64,000 nucleotides of DNA from Stomoxys calcitrans (GCF_963082655.1 NC_081554.1:97036245-97100244), one strand, 5' to 3'; numbered from the stretch's first letter, positions 11,145-22,850 are shown. Numbers and translations are program-made. The notes: generated from the letters alone by a model not told the origin.

Positions 11145-12022
11145 AACAAGTAAAAATGTATTAAGTTCGGCCGGGCCGGACTTTGGATACCCACCACCTC
11201 GAATATATATGTAAACCCCCTTTCGTCAGGATCCGGTGAAAATTGGATAACTAAAGCACCCAAATTCGGTACGGACATCGTGCGGTCTAATATATATGAC
11301 ACTATTAAACTTTGTAGAACAAAATATTGATCTTTCTGCCAGATATATCCAATAATAAACCGATCTGAACCATATTAAAGTCGGATATCTGGAGGCTCCG
11401 AAAAACTCACTGTTTCAAATTTCAGCGAAATCGGGTAAAAAATAAAGCTTTTATGCTCTTCAGACCCTTTATCAGGAGATAGGTCTATATGGCAGATATA
11501 TCTAAATATAGTCCGATCTGAACTATATTTAAATCAGAAGTTGAGAGGCTTAAAATAACCTACTATTTTAAATTTCAGCGAAATCGGGTAATAAATAAAG
11601 CCCTTCAGACCCTTTATCGGGAGATCGGTCTATATGGTAGCTATATCTAAATATAGCCCGATCTAAGCCATATTTGGTTCATTTGTCGGGAAGCCTTAAA
11701 CTATTCACTGTTTCAAATTTCAGCAAAATCGGATGAAAAATAATGTTTTTATGGACATTAGACCCTTTATCGGAAAATCGGTCTATAAAGCAACTATATC
11801 CAAGTATGGTCCGATTTGGCCCGTTCAAGAACTTAACCAGCGTGCATCAAAAAGACGTATCTATGCCACATTTCAGCTCAATATCTCAACTTTTGAAGGC
11901 TCTAGAGTGATTACAACAGACGGACGGACAGACACACGGACAATTTAACGACGATCTGAAATATATATACTTTGTAGGGTCGGAAATTGATATTTCGATG
12001 TGTCCTACGGTGGTGGGTATAA
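11145..12022 (+). mobile_element. Family B element, full length
   Basis: Both termini are present. It starts AACAAGTAAAA, then the GC palindrome 'gttcggccgggccg' and 'ggatacccaccacctcg'. It ends with the (ggac) block ('gacggacggacagac'), 'atatatatactttgtagggtcgg' and 'ggtggtgggtata'. The internal 110-120-bp units recur three to four times ('gaccctttatcgggagatcgg'). The subterminal TATACCCACCACC/GGTGGTGGGTATA inverted repeat is imperfect at the left (GATACCC). Confidence 0.85.
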
Positions 12023-12029
12023 AAAAGAA

Positions 12030-12154
12030 AGCCACAATAACAAAATTAGTCTATAAAGAGTTTGGGCTATAAATGTTATATTTATAAAAAAATCGATTTG
12101 TGTTTGTTTGTGGGTTTGTTTGTTCTTTATAGACTCAAAAACGGCTTAATCATT
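12030..12154 (+). repeat. Family D head fragment
   Basis: 'tttgtgtttgtttgtg..gactcaaaaacggctt' matches the head of family D seen at 31440 and 52637. It is cut off here by the family C repeat. Confidence 0.5.
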
Positions 12155-12900
12155 ATACCCTACACCACCACTGTGGTACAGGGTATTATAACTTTGTGCA
12201 TTTGTTTGCAATGCTAAGAAGGAGACGAGCTAGACCCATCGATAAGTATACCGATCGGCTTAGAATTACTTCCTGATTCGATTTAGCTATGTCCGTCTGC
12301 CTGTCAGTCCATGTATTCTCGTAATCAAGGTACAGGCCGCATTTGTTGTTCATAAAATTTTGAACAAGTCACTTTTTTTGGTCCAAGGACGAACGCTATT
12401 GACTTTGAAAAAATCGGTTCAGATTTAGATATAGCTTCTGATCTTTTGGTCTGTTCTTTACCAACTTTGGTATGAGGTGTTTCTTTGACGTCTTAATATG
12501 TGTGAAAAATGTCATCAAAATCGGTTCAGATTTAGAAATAGCTCCCATATATATTTTTCATCCGATGTGGCATTTTAAGTCTTTGGTATCCACAATTTTG
12601 ATCCGAACATACAAAATTTAGCATAAGATTGATGTCTCAATACCTGTGCAAATTTTCATTAAAATCGGATCAGATTTCATATTGCTTCCATATATATCTT
12701 TCATACGATATAGCCTTTAAGGCTGTAATCGCCACAATTTTGGTTGGTCTTTATAAAATTGAGTGTGCGGGGTTTTATTTAACGTCCTAGCACGTGTGCT
12801 AAATTTCATTTAAGTCGGTCTAGATTTTGATATATCTCCGATATATCTTTCATCCGATATGGCCCTTAAAGGCGGTAGTAGTGACCATTTAAGTCCTATC
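12155..12900 (+). repeat. Family C repeat
   Basis: Starts with a short inverted pair (taccctacaccaccactgtggtacagggta) and continues with 'tttgtgcatttgtttgcaatg' and several degenerate units containing 'aaaatcggttcagattt..atagct'. It ends in a run of about 20 A at 12901-12920. It resembles family A/B in design (TATACCC start, 'tccgtctgcctgtc' block) but not in sequence, and is the only copy in the window. Confidence 0.5.
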
Positions 12901-13039
12901 AAAAAAAAAAAAAAAAAAAATAAAAATTTCTATTCAGATTTTCAATAAGTGTGCAAAATTAATGCCTGACTAATTTTAGACAGAAAAGTATTTTTTTTTG
13001 AAATTTTCACATATGATGCAGAAATTTTCATTGCAAAAA

Positions 13040-14005
13040 TAGGGAACTTAATTTTTTAAATCTTTACAAGGGCGGACTCTCCCCCTTGCCCTAATTTTTA
13101 GAAACGCCAGATCTCGGAGATGGTTGGTGTGATTTAGGCGACATTTTTTTGTTTTCTTAGAGCAAGCTAAAACAAAAATTTGGTATCCAAATTGGTATCG
13201 CCAAATCACCCCTAAATCGGACATCATTACCTACCATGGCTATATGGGGCTCAAATAAAGTGTATTTGAGAGTAGAATTCGAATCTGATGACAAAATGTG
13301 GGACCAAGCGTTTGGGGGTTGCCCTTCCCCCCAAACAACCCCCAAGAGAACAAATTTACTTACCATGAAAATATGGGGCTTAAATGAAAGGTCTTTGGGA
13401 TTGCAGCAGGAATCCGATATCAACATTCACAACAAAGAGTCTATGGGGCCACCCCAACTCCATAAACCCCCCAAATAGGACATATTTGCTGACATTGCAA
13501 TATGGGGCTCGATTTAAAGGTATTTTAGAGTAGATCAAGAATGTGGTACATATTTCCAGGGGCAGGTCATTTGCTGGCAGCCCTATCCCGCGAAATACCC
13601 CCAGACCGGACATATTTACAGACTATGGAAAATATGGGGCTATAAATGAATGACATTTGGAAGTAAAGCATGAATCTGATATCAACATTCGGGACCAAAT
13701 GTCTAAGAGCCGTCACACCAGCATAACAATCTCTAAGTGTTATTCTGGTCGCGCCAGCCTTTAAATACCCCCAAACTGAACATGTTTTTCAATTATGACA
13801 ATAATGGGTTTAAATGAAAGTTACTTGGGATTAGAGAACGAATTATATATACACATTCGAGGCGAAATGTCTGCGGGGCCGTCTCCCTTCGAAATCCGCA
13901 TGGGAATAGAGTATTTTAAGAATGGGGATACATCCAACATGAGAACTTAAATGACCCAAAACCTTGAGAGCGATCATATGGGACTTAAATAAAGGCATTT
14001 ACATT
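13040..14005 (+). repeat. Family D tandem-unit repeat
   Basis: Degenerate units of about 130-150 bp carry 'atatggggcttaaatgaaagg', 'gagtagaattcgaatctgat' and C-rich blocks ('ccccccaaat'). The head phrase 'gccagatctcggagatgg' is at about 13107-13124. The small ORFs at 13157-13613 arise from the units and read through in both strands. No coding function. Confidence 0.7.
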
Positions 14006-14283
14006 GTATTACTGTTAGTCAAGCGACATACCTATACACTTTCGCAGCATGGTATAGGTATGTTCCACCTTGTTCACTATATAGATAAAAAATACCAGCC
14101 ATTATTGAAAAATTATTTATAAAGTTTTAAGAAACCTCGAAAATGATGTAAAAAATACAAAATTTCGAACGAAAAGTGTGTTTACAAACGCTCAAAATGA
14201 TTTAATTGCCAAAATCAAGCAAAATGTTGGCATGAATTTAAGCGAATGAGCAACAAACGCTTTATATCTGGAGCGTCATATTT

Positions 14284-14712
14284 TTATACACTCCATCCTT
14301 GGGATGGGGGTATACTTATTTCGTCATTCTGTTTGTATCTCCTCGAAATATTCGTCTCAGACCCCATAAAGTATATATATTCTTGATCGTCATGACATTT
14401 TATGTCGATCTATCCATGTCCGGCCGTCTGTCTGTCGAAAGCACGCCGACTTTCGAAGGAGTAAAGTTAGGTGCTTGAAATTTTGCCCAAATACTTCTTA
14501 TAGGTGTTGGATGAGATTATAAATGGGCCACATCGGTCCATGTTTTGATATAGCTGCCATATAAACCGATCTTTATTCTACGTTCCAGACGATCAAGAAT
14601 ATATTTATTCTTGATCGTCTGGAACGTATATGGCGTCGCAGATCAATATTTCAAGGTGTTACAAACGAAATGACTAGGTTAGTATACCCCCATCTTATGG
14701 TGGTGGGTATAA
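14284..14712. mobile_element. Fold-back family A element with central hairpin
   Basis: Left half is a family A far end in minus orientation (TATACACTCCATCC..., 'atgtccggccgtctgtctgtcg', 'catataaaccgatct'). Right half is the same far end in plus orientation, closing with 'cttatggtggtgggtata'. The palindrome-bearing terminus is missing on both sides. At the centre is a 23-bp perfect inverted repeat (14579-14601 and 14606-14628) with a 4-base loop, made from the 'gatcaagaata' block of the family. Confidence 0.7.
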
Positions 14713-14983
14713 CAATTTGAGCTGAAACCGGGTATAGTTTATATTTTCATCATAGACTGGTTCAGATGGCACATATAGGGCTACATCTTGATAGCCCCCA
14801 TTTGTATGTATATACCTATCTCCCAATGAATCTTTTTACGCTTATAAAATGCGAGTGATTCTACTTTGTTGAAATTTGGAGAAGTGAGTTAGATTAGAAA
14901 CTTCCTATTCCTCGCCGAATATAGTCTACATCCGACTTTATTTGGATTCATTTGCCATATACGCAGATCAAAATGTCTCTTTT

Positions 14984-15917
14984 TATACCCACCACCGAAC
15001 GATGGTGGTATATTCATTTTGTCATTCCGTTTGCAACAGATCGAAATATCCATTTACCACCCTAAAAAGTATATATATTCTCGTAAAAATCCAAGACGAT
15101 CTAGCCATGTCCGTCCGTCTTTCTGTTGAAATCACGCTACAGTCTTTAAAAATAGAGATATTGAGGTGAAACTTTTCACAGATTCTGTTTTGCCCATAGG
15201 CAGGTCAAGTTCGATGATGGGCTATATCAGACTGTATATTGATATAGCCCCCGTATAGACCGATAAAAGGCGCATTTATTGTCCGATTTCTCTGAACTTT
15301 ATTTGATCTAGATCCGTTCTGAAAATTGAAATTTTTTAGGCTCCTAGACATCCCTGTGTGTTAGAGCTCCCGACATCCCTGTTAAATACGGCCCGGATCG
15401 GTCCAGATTTGGATAAAGCTGCCATACACACCGATCTCCCGCTTAAGGGTTTTAGGACGATAAAATAAATTGCGTTAGGCCCTTTGAAATTCGTACCAAG
15501 TTTGGTTAAGATCTCCCTATTTAAGTTCTTGAAACAATAATAGCACCTTTATTACTCGATTTCGCTGAAACTTAACACAGTTGGCTGTGTTAGGCTCTTG
15601 AACATTCTATTCAATACGTTTCAGATCGGGCTTTATTTGGATTTGGGCCTAAGAACTTAAATCGGGAGATCGGTATATGTACATCTCCCGAAGTAAGTTC
15701 TTGGGCCCATAAAAGGTGAATTTTTTAACCGATGCATTTGGTACAATGAATTGTGTTAAACCCTGACATAGCCTACCTGAATATGGTGGAGCTCGGACTA
15801 TATTTAGATAAGCAATGCATTTTCACCGAAATATGACGAAAGGTGGTTAATATTTATATCCGAGGTGGTGAGCATCCAAAGTTCGGCCCAGCCGAACTTT
15901 ATACCTTAATACTTGCT
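14984..15917 (-). mobile_element. Family B element, full length, diverged
   Basis: Runs from TATACCCACCACCGAAC through 'gtcattccgtttgcaac', the GTCCGTCCGTC block and 110-bp type units to 'gaggtggtgagcatccaaagt', a mutated palindrome (cggcccagccgaac) and ACTTGC. The units are more diverged than in the 11145 copy. A further decayed minus fragment precedes it at about 14720-14980. Confidence 0.75.
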
Positions 15918-17362
15918 TTTAATTTCTTTAATATCCCTGTGCGGTTTTTGCGGGAATTTATATACTCTAAATTGCACCAATAACTGTTTTACTACGTAAA
16001 ACTGATATAGAATAAATTGACCAAAGGATACTTCAAAAACTAATAGAGAGAGTGGAAACCCGATACAAATTTTAAAAATAATGGCGGAAAACCAAGTATA
16101 CTTATGTACGTTGTAGTCAAAAAACCCACCTGGAGGGTCAACTACATAATTTGGTTACAGTTAAAATATCAAAATTCTATACTTGTGTAAAGAAAAATTT
16201 AAGTACACAGTAAAATACAACACACCTCCAACTAGTTCTTCCATTCAGTAGGCTCTTTAAAGAAGAAAAACATTGCCCCATGTCAAACGACCTACTCACT
16301 GAGTTGGATAAAGGTAAGTGCCTGGCCATATGGGAACACATTCTTCATCCCATAAGTACAAATTATTTGTCTTTATTGTTAGATGTAATATTTTCTGGAT
16401 TGTGGTTTTAATTCATTTCATGTTCTTTTCTTTAATAAAAATAAAATTTCTTCTAATGGTAAGCAGAGAGCGATTTTGATTTCATAAAAATGGACGACCG
16501 AAATTTTACTGAAAAAATGGTGTAACGAATGGTTCATGCGAAGATATGTCGCACATACTTACAATGCAATTTGTTGAGATCCTGCCAAAATGTTTATTTC
16601 CGAGAAGCGGTAGAACTTAACATATACGTTATAGTGCTATTCAACATAAACTGCAATGATTTAGTTGTTATTAGACAGTCAGATAGTGGTTTTGAGTCAA
16701 TTGGTATACTTATGAATGTGTATATCTCTCTTTCTTCTGGACTTTCAAAAATGGTGAAGTGTATAGAAATTGAATTTAAATTTTAGCGCTCCTGCAAAAA
16801 TATGTCCACCACATATTACTACTGTGACTACTATGTCTAACTATCGCGGTGATTAAAACATGGATTCCAGTTGTAGAGAAAAATTTTAAATGAACTCTTC
16901 TTCATACTGAAGCTTCATCTAAAGTTTCTGATATGTCTCATGTATGCCTTACTCAATTGCTATTTTATGACTTCGGTCTTAAATCGAAATTTGTAGCCAC
17001 ATAACTTTTACGTTCACGCGCTTACATTTTACATGTTTCGATGGATATAAGTACTGCACAATTCATCCTGATTGGCTAAACAAGACGGCTATAAAAATTA
17101 AATTATATAAACATTAATGTCAAACCCACTAAGACATTAACAATCGTACAAACAGCTTTCATTCGCTTGATTTATCACTGCTTTCTCATTACAAATATCA
17201 GGTGAGGTTTTCTTATTATAAAATCCTGTAAGTATTGACATCAATTCAAACGCGAGTAACTGAAAATATTATTACGGGCCTTGATCGGTATCACTCACTA
17301 TTCGCTATCAATAAGAGCGATTTATATTTTTCTGGGTATTGTATATGAGGTTTGAATCTTAC
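15918..17362. other. Low-repeat DNA next to gene exons
   Basis: No transposon signature was recognised. It may be intron or 3' flank of the minus-strand gene whose exons lie at 17743-18073. The plus-strand frame at 16529-16786 (85 codons) has no recognised features and is probably chance. Confidence 0.4.
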
Positions 17363-17468
17363 TTTGGAGTCCAAACGTAACTGGCATTTCCATGCATATT
17401 CCAACAGCTTCTTTGTACTGTTACTTTCGAGAGTGGGACACAGATTTATGGTCAAAAGGTAAATCAAT
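17363..17468 (-). CDS. Possible exon of the same minus-strand gene
   Basis: An open frame on the minus strand lies between a candidate acceptor (...gcttaagcag, AG at 17469-17470) and a candidate donor (GTAAGA at 17357-17362). The peptide includes NSTKKLLEYAWKCQLRLDSK, which looks protein-like. It starts with the last base of a split codon and ends at a codon boundary. The exon at 17743-17906 ends at a codon boundary, so the two cannot be joined directly; another exon would have to lie between them, or this belongs elsewhere. A second acceptor inside it (after 'ctctcgaaag') is also possible. Weak evidence; no function recognised. Confidence 0.3.
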
Positions 17469-17742
17469 CTGCTTAAGCAATCATACAAGATGGGTTGTGC
17501 ACACTTTAATTTCTATCATCACAATATCGTGTTTTAATTTTACGACGATATAGGATGCACTGTTTAAAGGGATGCGGATTATTAGACTGTATTTTTTTCT
17601 ATACACTTGATGAACATTATTGCGGCTTTACCGTTTGTTATTAAATTCTTTTTTTTTTATATAGTTTTGGAACTCTTACACAATTTTTTCGAAACTTTAG
17701 TTTTTGAAACATTAAGATTTTAGACTTAAAATATAAACTTAC

Positions 17743-17906
17743 GCTGAATGTATCCAAATCATCTCGCTTTTCCGATATTTGTTTGAGAACTCCCACGTTG
17801 ATTAAATTGTTGCAATACTGCAGTGTCAGTACATTGATATCCTGCTCACTCAGAGGAGTGCCATTGTTCTGCAAAGAGGATATAAACCATTTCATCAGCA
17901 TTTGAC
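17743..17906 (-). CDS. Internal coding exon, gene not identified
   Basis: A 164-nt exon on the minus strand with strong splice sites: acceptor TTCTTGTCTTATTTCAG ending at 17907, and donor GTAAGTTT starting at 17742. It begins with two bases of a split codon and ends at a codon boundary. It reads QMLMKWFISSLQNNGTPLSE followed by QDINVLTLQYCNNLINVGVL, a largely helical segment with a regular Leu/Ile/Val pattern. I do not recognise the family. The base composition is less AT-rich than the introns on either side. The upstream exon at 18019 has exactly the matching phase across a 112-nt GT..AG intron, typical of short fly introns. This is the best-supported protein-coding piece of the window that is not transposon-derived. 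Confidence 0.7.
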
Positions 17907-18018
17907 CTGAAATAAGACAAGAACAACATCAAACAATCAGTAAAACTACTCATCTTGTTAGGGAGTTTTCTACTTCTTGTAACGCGATTAAAGTGTCCAA
18001 ATTGGATTGTGGCCTTAC

Positions 18019-18073
18019 TTAACTTGAAAGGTTCACAAAACGAAAACAAAGCGTCCATCATTGTCGCCATGGA
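18019..18073 (-). CDS. Upstream coding exon of the same gene
   Basis: Minus-strand frame reading SMATMMDALFSFCEPFKL plus one base, ending at a donor GTAAGG (18018-18013). That one base joins the GT opening the next exon to give a Ser codon, so the frame runs ...CEPFKLS-QMLMKWF.... The 5' edge is uncertain. It could be an acceptor (gctcacccag, AG at 18074-18075), or the exon may run further upstream, since the frame stays open to about 18175. Two nearby ATGs (MATMM) could alternatively be translation starts. Function unknown. Confidence 0.55.
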
Positions 18074-18324
18074 CTGGGTGAGCGAGTGCACAATAGTCAA
18101 ATGGATTTTGAATACGAAATAGACCGGCAACAAAATGAAAATAACTTTTTCGCTTTGTGTGCCGAGTTTGTTTGTTTCTTTCTCTGCTCAATGGATAATT
18201 GTGGGAAGGGAAGAAAAATTATTTTTAGAAATATTTTTATTTTTGATTATGCTTCTTAGTATGCCATTTATACCCTACACGATGTACAATACGTTATCAA
18301 AGACATTAGTTGTTCTCTTTTTTT

Positions 18325-19079
18325 TATACCCATCACCATAGGATGGGGGTATACTAATCTAGTCATTCCGTTTGTATATGTTCTTGATCGTCTCGAAATT
18401 TTGACTCAAACTAGCCATGTCCGTCCGTCTGTCGAAATCACGGTCGAACGCGTAGAGCTACCCGCTTGTAATTTTGCACACATGCTTTGTATTAATGCAG
18501 GTCATTGGGGATTGCAAATGGGCCATATTGGTTCAGATTTAGATATAGATCCCATATTAACCGATCTCCCGATTTGATTTCTTGAGTCCATGGAAGCCGC
18601 AATTTTTGTCCGACTTGGCTGAAATTTTGTACATAGTGTTCTGTTATGGCTCCCAATAACGGAGACAAGCACGGTCCAAATCGGTCTATAATCTGAAATA
18701 GCTCGTACATAAACCGATCTCCCGATTTGACTTCCAGAGCCCATGGAAGCCACAATTTTTGTGCGATTTGGCTGAAATTTTGTACATGGTGTTCTCTTAT
18801 GACTCCCAACAACTGTGCCGGTTCATATCGATCAAGAACATGATATAGCTCCCATATAAACCAATCTCCCGATTTGATTTCTTGAGCCCTTACAAACCGC
18901 AATTTTTATCCGATTTGGGTGAAATTTTGCATATAGTGTTCTGTTATGACTCCCAACAACTGCGACAAGTAAGGTCCAATTCGGTCTATAACGAGATATA
19001 GCTCCCATATTTTAGCACAATTCATGGTGGTGGGTGCCCAAGATTCGGCCCGGGCGAACTTAGCACGCTTTTACTTGTT
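18325..19079 (-). mobile_element. Family A/B element, full length
   Basis: Runs from TATACCCATCACCATAGG at the left through 'gtcattccgtttgtat', the GTCCGTCCGTC block and two to three units with 'ataaaccgatctcccgattt', to 'tggtggtgggtgccc', the palindrome (cggcccgggcgaac) and ACTTGTT. The 136-codon and 83-codon frames at 18492-18902 translate the repeated units and are not genes. Confidence 0.8.
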
Positions 19080-19189
19080 TTTTGCTTGTATGGCCGATTT
19101 TAGCATAATTTGAGCAGAAAGCCGTTAATAGGGAACAATTTAAACGATGTATACAATTTAATTACATATATGTATCGTTTTCGTGATCT

Positions 19190-19880
19190 GAGACCTTACT
19201 AAGTACATAAATTCTTGATCGTCTTGATATTTTAAGTCTATTTAGCCATCTCCTTCCGTCGGTCTGTCGAAAACATGCTAACTTCCGAAGGAGGAAAGTT
19301 AGGTGCTTGAAATTTTGCACAAATACATCCCATTAGAGCAGATCAGTTGGGATTGTCAATTCATGTTTTGGTATAGCAGCTATATAAGCCAATCTCCCTT
19401 TTTGACTTCTTGAGCATCTAGAGAGTGCAATTCTTATCCGATTTGGTTGAAAAGTTGTACTGTGTCTTTTTCTATGACTCTTTACAGATGTGCTAAGTAC
19501 GGTCTGAATCGTTCCGATTGCATTTCTAAAGCCTCTAGAGGGCGCAGTTCTTGTCTGATTTAGCTGCACAATTTTGCTGAGTTACTTCTTCTGTGACCTG
19601 AATCGGTCGATAACCTGATATAGCTCCCATATAAACCGATCTCCTGATTTTACTTCTCGATCTTACTTTTTATAGGGCGCAGTTCTTATCCGATTTGGCT
19701 GAAGTTTTGCACAATGACTATGGTCTACTATGATCTCCAATATCCAAACCATTCATAGTCCGAATCAGTCCTTAGACTGATAGAGCTTCAATATCATTGC
19801 AATTATTTGTTTGCCAAAAAGAGATATCGGGCAAAGAACTTGACAAATGCGAAACATAGTGGAGGCACGTATTTTCTTGT
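19190..19880 (-). repeat. Family A element lacking both termini
   Basis: The order of blocks is kept ('attcttgatcgtcttga', 'tccttccgtcggtctgtcg', three or four 'gcgcaattcttatccgattt' units, 'gaacttgacaaatgcg'), but the palindrome terminus is absent and the far end is decayed. Confidence 0.65.
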
Positions 19881-21534
19881 TGTTTATAGTCTAGTTAAGT
19901 TCGAAGATGAACCACAATATTCACTAATTCGTCTTTTGAGTTGGAATAAAAATCCGCTTTTCAGTCTCTCGCACCAAATGCCTGTGTCTACGTCCCAGCG
20001 GGAAAATCAAAAATAGACGAAGGCGGGTTTATATACCCTCAACAATTTATCACGCTTTTCATGCTTTCAAAATGATTTCTTCCTAAAAAAACCTTATTTT
20101 CCTACACAGAAAGTAAACCGCATTGTTGAAATTCATTATCCAGCAAAAAAATTTAATGAATTTTCAGTAGCTTTCTAAGAGAAGCGCAAGCCACCTAATA
20201 AACTAATAGAAGCGCAAGCCACCTAATAAATCAGCGTTTTTAGAAGCACAAAATGGAGAATAGGTTATCATTACCACTTTATTCGTTTATTTTGATTATT
20301 CAAAGCTCGGTACATATTCCAACTTTCGTCAAAGGGTGTGCTAAAATATTAAAACCTTGCTTCCGTACAGGAGTGCAATCTTGTATGCAGAGGAGAAAGC
20401 ACCAGTGCAAATTTGCTAGTTTCAGCACTACAGAAAAGAGGTACAGCCTTATATTATAAAGACTTTTAATGTGTACCGATTTGGAAAAAACACTTCAAAG
20501 AGTTTTGATGGTCACATTTTCAATATCGGCGCATTACTGTCCTCACAATCAGAACTTGCAAAATGCATATAAGTCGGAAAATTGATTGATGCACACAGTC
20601 ATAAGAAGTAGAAGTTGTTAAAAAATCTTATTGAGTAGCGAATGTTATGATGTCGGTCTCTAACAGCAATATTTATATTTAAGTTTTGTTTTTTATTTAT
20701 TTTTAGTTCCACTATTGCATCTCATCAATTTACGGCAATCCCAATTATCAGCCACAATGCTTTAATGGTAGGTCTCCACATGTGCTGGTCTTCTGTGGTG
20801 CTGCGGCAGAGTGTGACGACGATGGGGAATATTCAGAAGCTATGACACACTCTAAATGAATGGAGTTCCATAGTTCGGCCAACTCAATAAATGTTTATCT
20901 CATTTATTTAGTTGTATCTCCGACAACACCATGAATTACTGAACTTTTTTCCTTAGGGTAGTAATAGTATGTCAAGTATTTTACGAATCGATATGAACCT
21001 GATATAGCTCCTTAAGAAACAGGTCTTTCCACGTGGTATTCTGAACATCTGAGAAGCAGTTTTCATTTGTTTGTTCCCAAAAAAACTCCATTAAAGAATA
21101 GAGGTGAACATATTTTATGCCAGCAAAAGCTGGCCAATTCGAGTTAAGTTTAATGATAAGGGCCCGTTTTACTGCGGTACATGTTGCCAACTATGTAATT
21201 CCCGATTTAGTACCTCGAACCGTTGGTCGTTTCTATTCTGCCTTAGGAAAAGACGTTAACATTTTTAATTGTTTCGCGAGCGAAATTTGACAGCAATCAA
21301 ATGTTTTTGTTTTCATACCAAAACAGATTTTTTTTATATATCTGCGCTATTTTTAATTTAGCTTTTCGTAAAAAAATAAAGAAAACTCCCCATTTAAACC
21401 GATAAAACAAACAAAAAGATGCCGGCAATGGTAACCATAATAATTTCATGGGTTGCCACTATAATTTTATTGCCATTTTTATCCTCATAATCAGATACTC
21501 CTTTTTGCCTATTTTTCTCCTACTTTTCGCAAAA
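19881..21534. other. Mixed low-repeat DNA with a short tandem duplication
   Basis: Mostly featureless. A 23-bp sequence ('agaagcgcaagccacctaat' plus three bases) occurs twice, at 20180 and 20208 (28-bp period). A small family A fragment ('gaacctgatatagctcc') lies near 20995. The frames at 20253 and 20981 show no recognisable motif. Confidence 0.4.
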
Positions 21535-21549
21535 TTAAGAAAAATATTT

Positions 21550-21735
21550 TTTCAGCCGTGACTCGTTTTTTTCCGTGAGTCGTGATTTTTTCCGTGAGTC
21601 GTGATTTTTTCGTGCGTGAGTAAAATTTTTGTCTTGTGAGCTTGCGTAAACGGAAGTCGATATAAAACAGTCGTGCGTTAGCGTGCGTAAATAATTTTTG
21701 TATCTCGTGAACGTGAGTGAAAAATCACTCACGTG
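21550..21735. repeat. Short tandem 'ccgtgagtcgtgatttttt' repeat and hairpin
   Basis: A unit of about 20 bp (ccgtgagtcgtgatttttt) repeats two to three times from 21554 to 21620. About 90 bp on is a 10-bp inverted repeat (ACGTGAGTGA, 4-base loop, complement) that contains an E-box-like CACGTG at its edge. It may be part of one degenerate element. Confidence 0.45.
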
Positions 21736-21904
21736 CACATATCTACTATCAAGTGTAGGAGAGACGAACAATTACTCGTAACCAGTTATTTCAAAAACCC
21801 CAAAACTTGCAACTTACTGTCCGTAAGTCGAAATTATCTGCTATGCAATAATTCATAACGAACAAAATCATTCATATATTAATTTTGTCATTCGGATTGT
21901 AATA

Positions 21905-22141
21905 TTGGGTTGCCCAAAAAGTAATTGCGAATTTTTTAAAAGAAAGTAAATGCGTTTTTAGTAAAACTTAGAATGAACTTTAATCAAATATACTTTTTTT
22001 ACACTTTTTTTCTAAAGCAAGCTAAAAGTAATAACTGATAACTGACAGAAGAAAGAATGCAATTACAGAGTCACAAGCTGTGAAAAAATTTGTGAACGCC
22101 GACTATATGAAAAATCCGCAATTACTTTTAGGGCAACCCAA
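21905..22141. mobile_element. Mariner-type MITE
   Basis: A 237-bp non-autonomous element with 32-bp terminal inverted repeats (21905-21936 and 22110-22141) that match at 30 of 32 positions and begin TTGGGTTGCCC. The start and the 'aagtaattgcg' block resemble termini of the mellifera group of mariner elements. A TA dinucleotide lies directly outside the left end; the right side has TT, so the target duplication is either mutated or lost. There is no transposase frame; it would depend on a transposase supplied elsewhere. Confidence 0.85.
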
Positions 22142-22474
22142 TTCATCGAAATAAATCTATAAATAAATCTCCATATTCATTCATAAACATCATAGTAAAA
22201 ATCACAAGATTACCAATATCGATTGTAGAGACTTATATAACGATGCCACTTTACATATGTATGTATTTATAATTTCCTATATTCGTATGGAATAAAACTG
22301 TTCCACAGCCTTATGACTTACTTGGAAAGAAAGTGAAAATTGTTCGCCAAAATGGAAGGAGTGTTGAATTTTAAAATTTTATATAAAAAAATGTTATCCT
22401 CAATAGTGATATGGTCATCGTGATTCCAATTGCAAATGTATCGTTTATAAACATTTAGAAATAATAATATAGTA

Positions 22475-22544
22475 TTCGTTTTCGTGATCGTCTTCTAAGA
22501 TGATTTATCTATGTTAGGGCATCTGTCTGTTGTAATCACACTGC
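22475..22544 (-). repeat. Family B far-end fragment
   Basis: Short piece with 'gtgatcgtcttctaagatga' and a decayed 'catctgtctgttgtaatcac' block of family B. Directly followed by a SINE. Confidence 0.45.
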
Positions 22545-22850
22545 AAATTAAAATTTGGCCATGAACATTCCATTAAGGAACAAGGGCAAACTTCTAATAT
22601 ACCAATAAGTGCTGTGCGATTCATGTTTAAGCTCAATGATAAGGAGCCACCTTTTTATAGCCGAGTCCGAACGGCGTGCCGCAGTGCGATTCCTCTTTGG
22701 GAAGAAATTTCTACATGGCATAGTACCTCACAAATATCGCCATATTTGGAAGGGATAACCACCGGGATGGATGTTTTCTGCTTTTCCCGCCAGGATTTGA
22801 ACCCAGACGTTTAGCGTCATATCACATTGCACTCTTCAAAAATAAACCTT
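22545..22850 (-). mobile_element. tRNA-derived SINE (SINE-1)
   Basis: Minus-strand copy. A Pol III B box (complement of ggatttgaacc, 22793-22803) is followed by the body ('gggataaccaccg', 'ccgaacggcgtgccgc', 'aagctcaatgataagg') and the tail-side block 'ccatgaacattccattaagg'. The A box half of the head is decayed (tatcacattgcac). Confidence 0.8.

Noticed and set aside
17363..17468. Direct join of this exon to 17743-17906
   Set aside because: The phases do not match; it is kept only as a weak candidate exon.
18492..18902. 136-codon minus-strand ORF
   Set aside because: It spans three family A/B repeat units and translates the same phrase repeatedly (KSGDRFIWELY-like).
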